This document shows positions 27,144-35,215 of a stretch of 64,000 nt of DNA, one piece after another. The translations under genes and the position numbers were made by a program. The stretch covers positions 1-64,000 of the forward strand of contig JAAOZP010000012.1 of NCBI GenBank assembly GCA_011605725.1, read 5' to 3'. The first letter of the stretch is position 1, and each line of letters begins with the position of its first letter. The notes under the pieces are model-generated. The model did no database searches. It was not told the DNA's origin and was given only the letters and a program-made list of their open reading frames with translations. This stretch comes from Nitrososphaerota archaeon (GTDB lineage: Archaea > Thermoproteota > EX4484-205 > JAAOZP01).

Positions 27144-27908
27144 TTATCTCATGTAGGAAGCTATGAGCGTTATCCCCCTCTTCTTTGCTTCCTGCTCTGC
27201 CGAAGGGTGTACGTAGTAACCAAACATCAGCTTATACACGTTATTGGGAACAGTTCTCTTCACCTTTTCGGCTAATTCATCGAAGCCTTCCACATCGCTC
27301 GAATATATTCTGGATCTAGTTTCTCCCAGAATGATTATCTTCGCGCCTCCTCTGTTGCCCTCTCCGTACAGGTTAATCTCCAATTCCTCATTGTTGACCT
27401 TAATGAACTTTCTAGTTAAATTCTCCAATTCTATGCCCTCATGCCTGTAGAGCCATCCAGGTACAACAACCCTAGCTATGTCTTCGAGCCCGAATCCGAT
27501 TGTGTCCGATAGCCTGCCGACATGCCTGGAGAGTTCCTGTAGGGCTCCTTCAGTCCTCGCTTGGGCCTCAGCAAGCTTCTCAACAGCGTGCTCTAAACTA
27601 TCATGCCTCTCAGCAAGCTTCTGAACAGCACGATCTAAACTATCATGTCTTTCAGCAAGCTTCTGAACAACACGCTCAAGGCCATCATGCCTCTCAGCGA
27701 GCTTCTGAATAGCGCGCTCCAGGCTACCATGTCTCTCAGCAAGCTTCTGTATGGCCTCAGTAAGTCTAGCCTGCCCCTCTTCAAGTCTAGCCTGTCCGCT
27801 CCTAAGATCCTCAATGCCGAGTAAACCCACCACGGCATAGCGGAACTCCTCATCCTCCTTCAGCAATGTGAGCATCTTACGCTTGAAGTCGGCTGTAGTC
27901 CTAGCCAT
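27144..27908 (-). CDS. DUF3782-like coiled-coil protein with degenerate PD-(D/E)XK nuclease domain
   Basis: 254 residues. Residues ~50-120 are about five 14-residue repeats (KLAERHDSLERAIQ-like), encoded by 42-base near-identical DNA repeats at roughly 27560-27770, giving a long coiled coil. Residues ~150-254 match the restriction-fold domain of DUF3782 proteins, but the catalytic positions look changed: LEINLYG in place of EVDLY, and ILGETRSRI where GEVKSR is usual. This suggests loss of nuclease activity. These proteins are numerous in thermophilic archaea and of unknown role. Confidence 0.75.
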   Translation of the reverse strand: MARTTADFKRKMLTLLKEDEEFRYAVVGLLGIEDLRSGQARLEEGQARLTEAIQKLAERHGSLERAIQKLAERHDGLERVVQKLAERHDSLDRAVQKLAERHDSLEHAVEKLAEAQARTEGALQELSRHVGRLSDTIGFGLEDIARVVVPGWLYRHEGIELENLTRKFIKVNNEELEINLYGEGNRGGAKIIILGETRSRIYSSDVEGFDELAEKVKRTVPNNVYKLMFGYYVHPSAEQEAKKRGITLIASYMR

Positions 27909-28265
27909 TATACTACCAGTTAATTCCGGTTGGAATGCGGCTTATTAAATTTACGGATTACTGGAAACGCGGCTTAAGACATTCAACTGCGTTCGCGGTA
28001 CGCACTCAAGCGAAAGAATCTCTAGTGTCTCTCATCGAGAACTACTTTGCCGATATAGATTGGAATATACGTGCGCTGCTGTGTGATACAACTCTCGCAA
28101 TATTTCTGAATAAAAGATTTTCTACATTTCCACCATTTGACATGGGTGCTTAAAAATGCTTGATTAGAATCATATTTAGATGGAGGTTGTCCAACAAGCA
28201 TGGAAAAACCTTATTTTCAGCCTTCACCCATATTTTCCAGCTATGGTTAGGCTTGTTCCAACCCT

Positions 28266-28275
28266 AGCGCGCGCT
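28266..28275. repeat. GC-alternating palindrome AGCGCGCGCT
   Basis: Exact copy; left end of the mosaic reading frame. Confidence 0.8.
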
Positions 28276-28326
28276 TCGTAACAGTTGAGCATCCCTTTGA
28301 ACCACGGTTTTTCTTCCATTGACAGT

Positions 28327-28335
28327 ACGCGCGCT
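28327..28335. repeat. GC-alternating tract ACGCGCGCT
   Basis: Joins the unknown shard to the pyrimidine-dimer glycosylase shard. Confidence 0.75.
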
Positions 28336-28408
28336 TAAGAGATGGTTGAACTCGTATTTGATTTGTCCTCTGGTTACTGGTATTCTAGGCATGTTTGTGT
28401 TGAACGCT

Positions 28409-28418
28409 AGCACGCGCT
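28409..28418. repeat. GC-alternating tract AGCACGCGCT
   Basis: Joins the glycosylase shard to the archaeal ATPase N-terminal shard, cutting the ATPase just before its Walker A motif. Confidence 0.75.
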
Positions 28419-28548
28419 GGGCTTCCCCACTTTTAAAGAGCTTGTCTAAAGTTGAAAGCTCTTCTCTTCGATCCACAAATCTTACAATCATGATTGTAAG
28501 AATCATGAATCTACAATATACAAACGTTGCTAAAGACTTGCTGCAGCA

Positions 28549-28593
28549 CGAAAAAACACATGATTCCGATCCGGTTTCTTAACCTTTAAAAAA
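28549..28593. repeat. 45-base repeat, copy A
   Basis: Near-identical to 31441-31486 (core CATATGATTCCGAT, then GGTTTCTTA and CCTTTAAAAA). On the minus strand it looks like a promoter and start codon (TTTTTAAAGG then ATG). Ends close to a GCGCGCT tract, as does copy B. Confidence 0.7.
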
Positions 28594-28604
28594 ATGTCAT
28601 GATC

Positions 28605-28612
28605 CGCGCGCT
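28605..28612. repeat. GC-alternating tract CGCGCGCT
   Basis: Between repeat copy A and the 3' end of the NosD-like pseudogene. Confidence 0.6.
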
Positions 28613-28622
28613 TTCTTTCTGC

Positions 28623-29663
28623 TTACTTAAAATCCTCTTTAAACATGCAGGCGGAAAGTATTTCACCCGTAGCAGAGTCTGCGAAGATGTCTACGGCAAG
28701 GGCCATTATACGCTCCTCTCCAGGGTTAAGCAAGAGTATTGCCCTTACGCCTCCTACAGGCTTCCCCCCTGTCTTTCACTTCATCTATATCAATATTGTT
28801 TCTAAAGTCTGTGCCCTCGAGAAATATGTCTCCTATTCTAATGAACACCTTCTTAACCCTATTATCAACCCCTATCGGAATCCTGCCCTCAAACTTTTCC
28901 ATAGCTTTTGCCTTCGACACCGGGATTTCGTCTTCTAAAAACTTTCTTACTATGTTTCCGGGAATTTTGTTTTCACTCGATTTATCCATGAGAACGTCAT
29001 TATTCGACACATCATTTTCCTCGATAACGTTTTTCGAAGACTGGCGGAAGCAGACACCGGAATACCGATTATCTATTATCCTGTTTCTAGAAACAGTGTT
29101 GTTTAAAGATTTAAAAAAGTAAAGACCATGGCCGTTTTTAACACCGCTGTTTTCAGAAACCACATTATCTGAAGAATAATATAGGTCAACGCCATCGGCC
29201 GTATAGGCAATATGGTTCTTGAAAATCCAATTATTATTACTTTTCCACAGATAGATGCCACAGTAATTATTCTCGCTAATCTCGTTATCAGAAACAACAA
29301 TGTTTGAAGAATTGCTAATAAAACACCGAAGTCGAAATTTTTTATCTTCAGATCCCTAATCGTAACGTTCCTAACCTCTCGCAGGCGGAGTCCGAATCCT
29401 GCGTCCCCAGCCTTCTGATCCCCCTTACCCAGTAACGAATATCCGTTTCCATCTATCACCACATCGCTTTCTTGAATAGTGATCTTGCCGTGAATATCCT
29501 CAGTAAAAGTATAGGTGTTTCCAATTCTTTTCACGGGTATTGTTGACTCAAGTAAATCTCTAATCTTACCACCTTTAACATAAAACGTCGTTTTTTCATC
29601 CCGCCCAGCCTTCTCAAATAAGAGAAGGGCGGAGGAAGGCTTAGAGGAGAAGATAACTCCCAC
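28623..29663 (-). pseudogene. NosD-like parallel beta-helix protein with two frameshifts
   Basis: Pieces in three frames join into one protein: IHGKITIQESDVVIDGNG then VTIRDLKIKNFDFG; after a one-base shift near 29316-29322, NSSNIVVSDNE and many ~22-residue right-handed beta-helix repeats (NDVSNN, GLYFFKSLNNTVSRN). After a second shift in the six-C run near 28764, GGVRAILLLNPGEERIMALAVDIF runs to a stop at 28623. NosD repeats bind or cut carbohydrates. No signal peptide is seen: the N-terminus seems lost at ~29620, where an opposite-strand PIN fragment begins. Confidence 0.7.
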
Positions 29664-29942
29664 GATCTGCTTAGCCGAGGTCTATGCGAAAACCATCAAG
29701 GTGGAAAGCGAAAAGCTTGCTGAAAAACAAAGGAGGTTCATCAAGGAAAGAAGCATCATCCTTCACTGGATGAAGCGATCGCTATTGAATCCGCTAGGCT
29801 AGATGTGGTTATGAAGAAGAAGGCTAAGGGCTGGAGGCTAGCTGACTCAATAGTCTATTCAACAGGATTAGTTAAGAAGGCTAGGATAGTGACTGGTGAT
29901 GAACACTTCAAAAACCTGGAAAACGCGCTTTTTATCGGATGA
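29620..29942 (+). pseudogene. VapC PIN-toxin remnant, N-terminus missing and frameshifted
   Basis: Too broken for a simple reading frame. In frame 1 from ~29620: RAEEGLEEKITPTICLAEVYAK, which is the 'TPTIxLAEVY' strand of archaeal PIN proteins. After a one-base shift at about 29769: DEAIAIESARLDVVMKKK, GWRLADSIVYSTG and ARIVTGDEHFKNLENALFIG with a stop at 29940-29942. These are the second and third catalytic regions of VapC. The first ~35 residues with the first Asp are absent, and no antitoxin gene precedes it. Dead copy. Confidence 0.75.
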
Positions 29943-30187
29943 ACATTGCTAAACAGAAGTAGCGCGCGCTATTATTTATACACTCGACATGGAGCGTTTC
30001 GGCAAAATAAACTGGATAAAGGCGGTTAACCCTATTCCGGAGGATAAAATAAGGGAGCTACGCGTCTTCTTAAAGGGAAGCGTATAAACAATACCGGCGT
30101 CTAGGCTACGCTTTCACGGCTAGGCTGGTAACGCAGGAGGAGATGGGTGTTGTAGCCGGGGTTAGCCTCCTGCACAGCGTGCGCTAG
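29943..30187 (+). other. Short fragment after an exact AGCGCGCGCT
   Basis: Begins with the palindrome at 29961-29970 followed by a TATA-like TATTATTTATA and a 32-codon frame at 29989-30087 (MERFGKINWIKAVNPIPEDK, then a charged helix). The rest to 30187 is GC-richer with no frame I can place and ends near GCGTGCGCT at ~30176. It may be the start of a broken gene whose promoter is still visible. Confidence 0.4.
29961..29970. repeat. GC-alternating palindrome AGCGCGCGCT
   Basis: Exact copy, between the VapC remnant and a 32-codon gene start. Confidence 0.8.
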
Positions 30188-30622
30188 CTATTTCGATTTT
30201 TCCCATTCTTCTATTGGGCCTTCAGTAACGTAGAAGATCGGATGCTGCTGGATTATCTTCATTCTCCTTAGCCTAATGTATAGCTCTTCATCTCTTTCTG
30301 AAAGCTTCTTTAAAAGATGGTTGAACTCGTGTTTGATTTGTCCTCTGGTTACTGGTATTCTAGGTATGCTTGTGTCGAACGTTCTTATTTTTGCAAGGTC
30401 AAATTCGTAACTTCTCCTTTCCCCCTCCAAGTATATGTGGTAGAGATAGGTGCCTACGTATAGAATTGGGTCCGCAGTTCTTCTGAACCTGATTAGTTGC
30501 GGGTGATTCACGTATCTTTCCGTCTTCCCCTCTAAGACTTTTTGAGCTAGAAGCGCTTCCCTCCAGACAGCTACAAGCCCTTTGGCGTCGAGGTACTTTG
30601 GATGGATTGACCAAAGACGCAT
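30188..30622 (-). CDS. Pyrimidine-dimer DNA glycosylase-like protein (endonuclease V/Pyr_excise family)
   Basis: 144 residues. MRLWSIHPKYLDAKGLVAVWREALLAQKVL followed by NHPQLIRFR matches the family of T4 DenV-like pyrimidine-dimer glycosylases and their small archaeal/bacterial relatives; the N-terminal Met-Arg and Glu region needed for the Schiff-base chemistry are hard to place exactly. It would excise UV dimers or related lesions. Intact, while a ~75-base copy of its PRIPVTRGQIK region is embedded as a shard at 28336-28408 (about 90 percent alike by eye). Confidence 0.75.
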   Translation of the reverse strand: MRLWSIHPKYLDAKGLVAVWREALLAQKVLEGKTERYVNHPQLIRFRRTADPILYVGTYLYHIYLEGERRSYEFDLAKIRTFDTSIPRIPVTRGQIKHEFNHLLKKLSERDEELYIRLRRMKIIQQHPIFYVTEGPIEEWEKSK

Positions 30623-30686
30623 TTTACTGAACTTTTTCTAATAAGTATTTATTTAACTTTTCTGACTCCTTCTATTTGTTCAATTA

Positions 30687-30696
30687 AGCGCGCGCT
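30687..30696. repeat. GC-alternating palindrome AGCGCGCGCT
   Basis: Exact copy; left border of a ~56-base shard (30697-30752) that carries the archaeal ATPase N-terminus (IVRFVDQR on the minus strand), a second copy of the shard at 28431-28500. Confidence 0.8.
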
Positions 30697-30752
30697 GCTG
30701 TCTAAAGTTGAAACCTCGTCCTTTGATCCACAAATCTCACAATCAGCGCACT

Positions 30753-30762
30753 AGCGCGCGCT
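30753..30762. repeat. GC-alternating palindrome AGCGCGCGCT
   Basis: Exact copy; right border of the ATPase shard and left border of the MFS remnant. Confidence 0.8.
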
Positions 30763-31428
30763 TCACAAGCCTGTTCAGCGATGCAAGCCATGAGATGGCC
30801 ACCTCTATTCTAGAACAGTTCTTAACAACAGAATTGCATGGTTCAGCTGAAGTATTGGGCTTAATAGAGGGCTTGGCAGACTTCTCCTCAAGCTTCGTTA
30901 AGACGTATTCGGGCTGGCTCAGCGATAAATTGGGCAGGAGAAAACCTCTTGCAACACTAGGTTACACGCTTACAGGAATAGCGCGCGGCGCTTGCCGGCA
31001 GCGTAAGCGCATTCCTTTACATGCTGCTTAACGTTGGAGCAGCAGTTTTCGCCTATGTATTCGGCGCGTTAGGCGACCGATTTAGCAAAAGAAACCTGTT
31101 AGCACTAGGATACATAGTTTTCAGCATATACTGCATAGGCTCCATTCTAGCACCATCAAACATCTGGATTTACGCCTTCCTTTTCCTCTTAGCAGGTGTA
31201 GAAACAGGCGCCATAGACGCGACTGAAAGATCATACGCTGCTGAGCTGCTTCAGGAAAATAGAAGGGGAACAGGCTTCGGGTTGCTCAGCACGATCAACG
31301 GAATAGGAGACTTCACGTCAAGCGTCACCGCAGGAATATTATGGGTGTCGATCTCCACTAGCGCAGCTTTCGCATTTGGAGCAGTACTTGCAGTGGCAGC
31401 AACAGCAATCTTAATGATTCGCAAGTAA
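30763..31428 (+). pseudogene. MFS transporter with its middle deleted at a GCGCGCG tract
   Basis: The first piece (30763-30980) reads FTSLFSDASHEMATSILEQF, LGLIEGLADFSSSFVKTYSG and the MFS loop LSDKLGRRKPLATLGY, i.e. helices 1-3. At 30980-30989 comes AGCGCGCGGC and the frame changes. The second piece reads VSAFLYMLLNVGAAVFAYVFG, the second-half loop GALGDRFSKRN, then helices 9-12 to a normal stop. Helices ~4-7 (roughly 150-170 residues) are missing, and the extreme N-terminus is cut at the tract 30753-30762. Both pieces are from the same kind of transporter, in the same direction and order, so this is a deletion within one gene. Confidence 0.75.
30980..30989. repeat. GC-alternating tract AGCGCGCGGC at an internal deletion
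   Basis: Lies exactly at the junction between the two parts of the MFS transporter. Confidence 0.75.
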
Positions 31429-31433
31429 GCTTA

Positions 31434-31498
31434 AGCGTGCGCGAAAAACATATGATTCCGATTTGGTTTCTTAGCCTTTAAAAAGATATAGCGCGCAC
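31434..31498. repeat. 45-base repeat copy B, bounded by AGCGTGCGCG and AGCGCGCAC
   Basis: Copy B occupies 31441-31486 and matches 28549-28593 except for a few bases. GC-alternating tracts flank it on both sides (31434-31443 and 31490-31498), so a ~50-base unit is again boxed between two tracts. Confidence 0.7.
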
Positions 31499-31539
31499 AC
31501 ACACTATGTTTTTAAAGAACAATGTTAAGCAACTATCTC

Positions 31540-32646
31540 TTACTCTTCCGAGTCGGTGGCGAACATCTCCGGAAACTCTTCTCTTAAGAACTGCATCTTC
31601 TCTAGAGGAATCTTAGGCAGCCTCTTCATCCTCTTATCAACCACGATGACTAAAGTCTCCTTATCTAAGTCCTCTTCCTTCAGGATTCCTTTCTCATTCA
31701 GCACTATTCGTCCCTTCCTATCAGGCTTTCCGAGGAGCTCGACGCCCCTCTCCGTCTTAATCGCCAATCTCAACCTATAGCCGTCAAGGTTATACACCTT
31801 AAAGCCATCCCAGAGACAAAGCTTCACACTCTTCTCTCCTCTCTTGTCCCGCTCGAGGTTTCCGCTCTCCAACGGGTACTTCCGAAGGAGCGGTACTCCC
31901 TCGTAGAGCCCTGGGCGCCTGATCCCACTATGCCACCCCCCATAGACCCTGTAGCGAGTAGGGTAGTCCTCAGGGCAAACTATCGTGCTCTCGTAGCATT
32001 CCCTCCTCTCATCGTTCGGCAGCCACTCCTCCCATCTCCTCTTCAGCTCGCTTAGTATCTCCACTCTCCTCAGCGTATTCTCTATTATCTCGTCATCGCT
32101 CATGCCTGCGACGCTGAACTTCATGCGGCAGTTTAGAAAGGTTTCGCTCACCCTAACTTCAGACATATCCACGTTGTATTTTCTCAAGACCTCGTTCGAG
32201 ATCTTGGAGTAGACGCAGAGGTCCTTAACTACAGCCGGCACAAAGCGTGCCAGCTTCATGACGTCTTTTCTTCTCTCAAGGAGCTGCGGGTGGAGAATGC
32301 TTGGGACCCACACAGCATAGTACATCTTCCCCATGAATTCCAAGTTCACGCCTCCCCGAGCAGCAACTTCAATGATGTTCTCTTTACTGTTGAAGTAGAG
32401 ATAGTCGATGAATGGGGGATACGGGTCTATCCAGTCGTCAGGCCATTTTATGCTTCCCTTCCACTCGAAGTAGATGCGCTCTAAGTTTCCTCCACCGATC
32501 ATGGTACCTAGCTCCCTGCCGTCCGACGTCTTCACCGGATAATCATCATACCTTCTCCAAGACGTTCCTTCCAGCCTGAACTTGCAGCTGCATCTTTCCT
32601 TCAACGCTTCAACCAGCTTTTGAAACACGTTCTCGCTCATCATCAT
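31540..32646 (-). CDS. Unrecognised 368-residue protein, second gene of an operon with a nuclease-fold protein
   Basis: I do not recognise this family. It is a mixed alpha-beta, charged, soluble protein without signal or membrane segments. Notable stretches: IYFEWKGSIKWPDDW, PPFIDYLYFNSKENI, YRVYGGWHSG and CLWDGFKVYN. Nine Cys residues include CSCKF near the start. Its start overlaps the end of the upstream gene by 4 bases (ATGA), so the two act together. A ~55-base piece of a paralogue (PFIDYLCFNSKENIV) survives as a shard at 35518-35575, so another copy once existed nearby. Confidence 0.6.
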   Translation of the reverse strand: MMMSENVFQKLVEALKERCSCKFRLEGTSWRRYDDYPVKTSDGRELGTMIGGGNLERIYFEWKGSIKWPDDWIDPYPPFIDYLYFNSKENIIEVAARGGVNLEFMGKMYYAVWVPSILHPQLLERRKDVMKLARFVPAVVKDLCVYSKISNEVLRKYNVDMSEVRVSETFLNCRMKFSVAGMSDDEIIENTLRRVEILSELKRRWEEWLPNDERRECYESTIVCPEDYPTRYRVYGGWHSGIRRPGLYEGVPLLRKYPLESGNLERDKRGEKSVKLCLWDGFKVYNLDGYRLRLAIKTERGVELLGKPDRKGRIVLNEKGILKEEDLDKETLVIVVDKRMKRLPKIPLEKMQFLREEFPEMFATDSEE

Positions 32647-34076
32647 CCACCTTTAAACTTCTCTAAGATCTTCTCGACACTATGCTTCTTCCATGCGAAT
32701 TCAATTTTCTCCATAGTAATTTTTATCGCAAGCACATAAATGTTTTCCGGTAATTCGTAGTTGTGGTCCTCTCTAGCATTTTTTATGCGGTTCCAAAGTT
32801 CTTCCTTCAATTCATCGCTATCCAGATGCTTAGTCAGGCTTTCCTCCGGGCTGGTTATCAGCTTAACCTCCAGGGCGGCAATAATCCTTTCTTCAGGATT
32901 CTCAGGATCCATGACGCGCACGTCCAATGGCTCCCTCGCATTGTTGCCAACTTCGTCGATGAACAGGTTCTTGCCCTCCAATACTTCAACCTCTTCGCCT
33001 ATTCCGAAAACCCTCTTGTTCTCCTTCACGAACTCGGCGGCTATCATGTGGCCGGCGACGCCCTCATCATATTTCGGGTTAATCCCGCTGAGGCTCCGTA
33101 TTACTCCGACAGCATCCCCGTATTCTTGAAGGTTCCGGGTTGGCACCCATCTCGCGGCTCCGCTTACCGTATCGGTCTCTTTCGCGAAAGAGTACTTGTC
33201 GCCTATGATGCTTCCCAGGGTTTCTTTGAAGACGGTGCTGTCCCGCGATATCCTGTAGCTGGAGAACCCCCCGGTGCTCGGGTCGTACTTCACGTAGGCT
33301 GCGCCCTGGGGCTCATCCTCCCCGAAGAATATTTTGAAAACCCTGTAGCCGTTTTCATCAGAAGGCGGGGGCATGCTGTAGACGTAGCGCCACCCCTCCC
33401 TACCGGACCCGTACCCTATTCTTGAGGACCATTCTCCCTGATCGTTCACCGTGGAAACTACGGCTAACGACTCCGCGTGCTCTCCTTCGCTGAAGAATGG
33501 GAATACTATTTCCACGCCCCCCATGCCGCCTGCAATACCGTGCGAGTATTTAGATTCCCCGGTTAAAGTCACGCCGTAAAGGTTGAGAAAGTATTTTCCA
33601 CCGCTGTAGGATAGTTGCCCCGGCCCGTTGTACAGGCTTAGAAGAAAAGCCTCGTCGACCCTTCTAACCAGCCTTATCACGTATGTCCCCTCCCCATCAG
33701 AGGGGAAGCATATTGCCGACGTGGACGAGTAGAGCCCCCTCACCCTGTGGTGCTCGACACTCGGCTCGCCGAGCCTCCAGTACGCGATCTCGTAAAACCC
33801 TTCGCCGATGCTTCGAATATAATCAGCATCAGGGTTCTGAACAGTATACTTTATTTCTCCGCCTTCGCCGATTCCAGTTTTTATAATCAGGTTTATGTCG
33901 CTCCAGCCTGGGTAAACCTCGACGAAGCGTTCGGCCTCAAGCACGGTGAAGCTTCCCTCCCTCGCAGGCGCAAGCCGGTGCACAGTGTATTCTCCGACTT
34001 GCTTAGCCGCCAGCTCCGCAGCAATCCTGACCTCCCGGCCGTCGAGACGCGTAACCACTGTGAACCATGCTCCCAC
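32643..34076 (-). CDS. Unrecognised protein with C-terminal PD-(D/E)XK-type nuclease domain, 5' end cut at a GC tract
   Basis: 477 residues from a GTG at 34076; the frame is open back to the tract at 34122-34130 (PFIHAEVYQALGEPK), so the true start may be lost. The N-terminal ~330 residues are beta-rich and unknown. Residues ~350-477 show a restriction-fold order: Glu in MIAAEFVKEN, Asp in PLDVRVMDP, ExK in IIAALEVKLI, then helices. This resembles resolvase/Mrr-like nucleases. Overlaps the next gene by 4 bases. Might be part of a defence or DNA-processing pair; this is inference. Confidence 0.6.
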   Translation of the reverse strand: MGAWFTVVTRLDGREVRIAAELAAKQVGEYTVHRLAPAREGSFTVLEAERFVEVYPGWSDINLIIKTGIGEGGEIKYTVQNPDADYIRSIGEGFYEIAYWRLGEPSVEHHRVRGLYSSTSAICFPSDGEGTYVIRLVRRVDEAFLLSLYNGPGQLSYSGGKYFLNLYGVTLTGESKYSHGIAGGMGGVEIVFPFFSEGEHAESLAVVSTVNDQGEWSSRIGYGSGREGWRYVYSMPPPSDENGYRVFKIFFGEDEPQGAAYVKYDPSTGGFSSYRISRDSTVFKETLGSIIGDKYSFAKETDTVSGAARWVPTRNLQEYGDAVGVIRSLSGINPKYDEGVAGHMIAAEFVKENKRVFGIGEEVEVLEGKNLFIDEVGNNAREPLDVRVMDPENPEERIIAALEVKLITSPEESLTKHLDSDELKEELWNRIKNAREDHNYELPENIYVLAIKITMEKIEFAWKKHSVEKILEKFKGG

Positions 34077-34077
34077 C

Positions 34078-35039
34078 TTAGGCTCCCCCAGAGCCTGGTA
34101 AACCTCCGCGTGGATAAACGGGCGCGCGCTTATCCTTCTTTAACGAATCGATTTGCCTAAGCATCTCCTCGACATCATGCTTGAGGGCAGTGTAGTTTTC
34201 AAAGAGCTCCCTGTAGGCTGTCCTTAAAGAGTGGTTTAGCCTGATGCTCGTTCCAATTCTTCCGAAACCCTTGGCGACTACGAAGACGTTGAGCAGGCCC
34301 TCGCCACCGGTCCTCACGACGAGGCTTTCTCCAACCCTAGTAACGTTCTCCTCAACGGAAGAACCATCCGGCTTAACGAGCCTGGCGCCAAACCCAGCCA
34401 GCTCACCGGGATACGTGAAGGTTAAGACGGTCTCGTCCACACCCGCCTCAATAGATGCGAGCCTGAGCTCAGGAGGCGTTGGAACAGGCTCGCCTACGAC
34501 TCTAATCATGAAGTCCCCCGGCCTCTTGCTCGTGGCGTTCAGGGAAGCATGGATCGTATGCTCGCCGACGTTCACGATGAAGCTGTTGTTTGAAAAAGGA
34601 GGATCGTCGTCGATACTAATCCAGAGCTGAGTGCCGTCGAGGGTAAACATTGAAACAACGACGACGTAGAAGTCCCCGGTTACCACGACGTTTGGAAGAC
34701 TGATGGTGTACCAGTCTAGCGTAGCGTTCTTGAAGACACTGCTGGGGAGGAATGCTGACCAGTAGACAGTGTTTAAACCAGCATCCCAGATTTGAACGTA
34801 GAAGACTTGAGCGCCCCTGAGGACGCATGTGGCGTGAAGCCTTACCGCCGTTATCCTCCAGCTCGCGGAGGGAGGGGAGACCTCACCATCGCAGCATAAG
34901 GGTAGAAGTCGCTCCAGCCGTAGTCAGCGTTACCATCATCATGGGCAAGCTCGAAAGAAGAGGCGTAAACACTTGGAGCAGTGTTGAGAAACAGCGTTGA
35001 GAAGGCTAACAACAGGAGCGCGAAACCAAGCTTCTTCAA
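34078..35039 (-). pseudogene. Secreted protein with N-terminal signal, one frameshift, 3' end cut at a GC tract
   Basis: Starts at TTG 35039, just after a TATA box (AATATAAAAATATT at ~35062). Signal peptide KKLGFALLLLAFSTLFLN with a VYASS cleavage site, then ELAHDDGNADYGWSDFYPYAAMVR. At ~34880 one T is missing (restoring it gives VRFSPPSASWR) and the frame continues WRITAVRLHATCVLRGAQVFY, then beta-sandwich domains. The C-terminal coiled segment (LKHDVEEMLRQIDSLKKDK) stops at GCGCGCGCT (34122-34130), after which another gene's frame begins. Probably an archaeal cell-surface protein, now broken. Confidence 0.7.
34122..34130. repeat. GC-alternating tract GCGCGCGCT at a gene-gene junction
   Basis: Joins the coiled end of the secreted protein to the start-less frame of the nuclease-fold protein. 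Confidence 0.75.
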
Positions 35040-35215
35040 GCTTCTTCTATAAGAATGGGAAGAAATATAAAAATATTGCGTCTCAAAACGACACACCATG
35101 CTTCTAAACGCATACAGCAACGTTCCAAAAACAACATCCTCAAACCCTTTTATGCACCCATGTTCATAATAACAGGATTGCCAGCTGGGGAAAAACTTTT
35201 TATTTCAGAAACCTG

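Larger units (their letters stand above)
27909..28622. other. Shard zone with a mosaic minus-strand reading frame
   Basis: No intact gene over ~700 bases. 27909-28260 holds nothing recognisable. From 28266 to 28506 (minus strand) one open frame of 80 codons strings together three pieces: the N-terminus of an archaeal ATPase (IVRFVDRREELSTLDKL, 28431-28500), a piece of pyrimidine-dimer glycosylase (PRIPVTRGQIKYEFNHLL, 28336-28408; intact gene at 30188), and an unknown piece (28276-28326), joined by AGCACGCGCT, ACGCGCGCT and AGCGCGCGCT. From 28549 to 28593 lies one copy of a ~45-base repeat also at 31441-31486. Confidence 0.65.

Noticed and set aside
27560-27770. 42-base direct repeats suggestive of a CRISPR-like array
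   Set aside because: They are contiguous without unique spacers, keep the reading frame and encode 14-residue coiled-coil repeats of the DUF3782-like protein.
27935-28153. 72-codon plus-strand frame as a gene
   Set aside because: No recognisable domain, promoter or ribosome site; lies in the shard zone.
32290-33425. Long plus-strand frames opposite the unknown pair (up to 220 codons)
   Set aside because: They mirror the minus-strand genes, which have the 4-base overlap and sensible composition; the plus-strand frames lack starts with promoters.
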